Below are positions 5,873 to 6,197 of a stretch of DNA of 6,197 nt, in pieces; position 1 is the stretch's first letter, and each line of letters begins with the position of its first letter. Both the position numbers and the translations under genes were made by a program. Under the pieces are notes generated by a model. That model was not told where the DNA came from and made no database searches. It saw nothing but the letters and a program-made list of their open reading frames with translations. The DNA lies in NCBI GenBank assembly GCA_027058735.1, contig JALURZ010000028.1, forward strand, positions 1 through 6,197. Reading direction: 5' to 3'. The DNA is from Hyphomicrobiales bacterium (GTDB taxonomy: Bacteria > Pseudomonadota > Alphaproteobacteria > Rhizobiales > JALURZ01).

Positions 5873-6197
5873 TCAAAATACCTCGAACAGGCCGGCCGCC
5901 CCCTGGCCGCCGCCTATACACATGGTCGCCACCGCGTATTTTACCCCGCGCCGCCTGCCTTCGATCAGGGCGTGAGCGGCCATGCGCGCCCCCGACATGC
6001 CAAACGGATGGCCGATGGAAATCGATCCGCCATTGACGTTGAGTATATCATCGGGAATGCCAAGCCGGTCGCGGCAATAGAGAACCTGGCTGGCAAAGGC
6101 CTCGTTGAGTTCCCACAGCCCGATATCATCCATTTTCAGGCCGGCACGCCGCAAGAGCTTCGGCACCGCAAAGACCGGGCCTATGCCCATTTCATCG
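5873..6197 (-). CDS. Thiolase (acetyl-CoA C-acyltransferase), C-terminal part only
   Basis: About 107 C-terminal residues of a thiolase (family length about 390) are visible; the start lies beyond the window, since the frame stays open upstream of the internal ATG at 6190 (Asp-Glu-Met-Gly-Ile-Gly). Thiolases cleave 3-ketoacyl-CoA with CoA to acetyl-CoA and a shortened acyl-CoA, or run the reverse condensation. All three C-terminal active-site motifs are intact: WELNEAFASQ, GHPFGMSGAR with the catalytic His, and CIGGGQG with the acid/base Cys. The nucleophilic Cys of the N-terminal domain is outside the window. The GHPFGMSG form, rather than GHPLG..G, fits the thiolases found beside PimCD-like dehydrogenases. 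The gene ends 28 nt before the large dehydrogenase subunit, matching the order pimB-pimC as I recall it. Family assignment is secure, but chain-length preference is not. Confidence 0.95.
   Translation of the reverse strand, partial: DEMGIGPVFAVPKLLRRAGLKMDDIGLWELNEAFASQVLYCRDRLGIPDDILNVNGGSISIGHPFGMSGARMAAHALIEGRRRGVKYAVATMCIGGGQGAAGLFEVF

Noticed and set aside
4294..6036. A 580-codon open frame on the plus strand
   Set aside because: It runs antisense to both acyl-CoA dehydrogenase genes and part of the thiolase, all of which have clear family motifs. Its translation is rich in Arg, Pro, His and Ala without any recognisable domain, as expected for a mirror frame in GC-rich DNA.

Overview
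The window is a GC-rich (clearly above 60% by eye), tightly packed piece of bacterial chromosome in which every supported gene lies on the minus strand. The codon use, the PimC/PimD-type acyl-CoA dehydrogenase pair and the protein relatives I recognise suggest an alphaproteobacterium. That placement is inference, and no rRNA or other marker is present to confirm it.

Read in the direction of transcription (from high to low coordinates), the layout is as follows. (1) The 3' end of a thiolase gene (5873-6197, start outside the window). (2) A large acyl-CoA dehydrogenase subunit resembling PimC (4648-5844). (3) A small acyl-CoA dehydrogenase subunit resembling PimD (3501-4640). (4) A PaaI-type hotdog thioesterase (3079-3504). 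(5) A crotonase-fold enoyl-CoA hydratase/isomerase of the 'oxepin-CoA hydrolase, alternative type' kind (2304-3089). (6) A protein of the DehI 2-haloacid dehalogenase family (1411-2307). (7) After an 89-bp gap, the ribosome-associated ABC-F ATPase EttA (1-1321, C-terminus outside the window).

Genes 1 to 6 look like one operon. Their junctions are +28, +7, -4, -11 and -4 nt, and the overlaps are typical of translational coupling. The order thiolase - large ACAD - small ACAD matches pimB-pimC-pimD of the Rhodopseudomonas palustris pimelate operon, as I recall it. Together the genes could do acyl-CoA dehydrogenation, hydration or isomerisation, thiolytic cleavage and CoA release on an unknown carboxylic acid. 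The DehI-like protein is the unexpected member, because it would act on the alpha carbon of a free carboxylic acid. ettA is probably a separate housekeeping unit with its own promoter in the 1322-1410 gap.

No RNA genes, mobile elements, CRISPR arrays or large repeats were seen. No stretch over 300 bp lacks a gene. Several long plus-strand reading frames are antisense shadows produced by high GC content.
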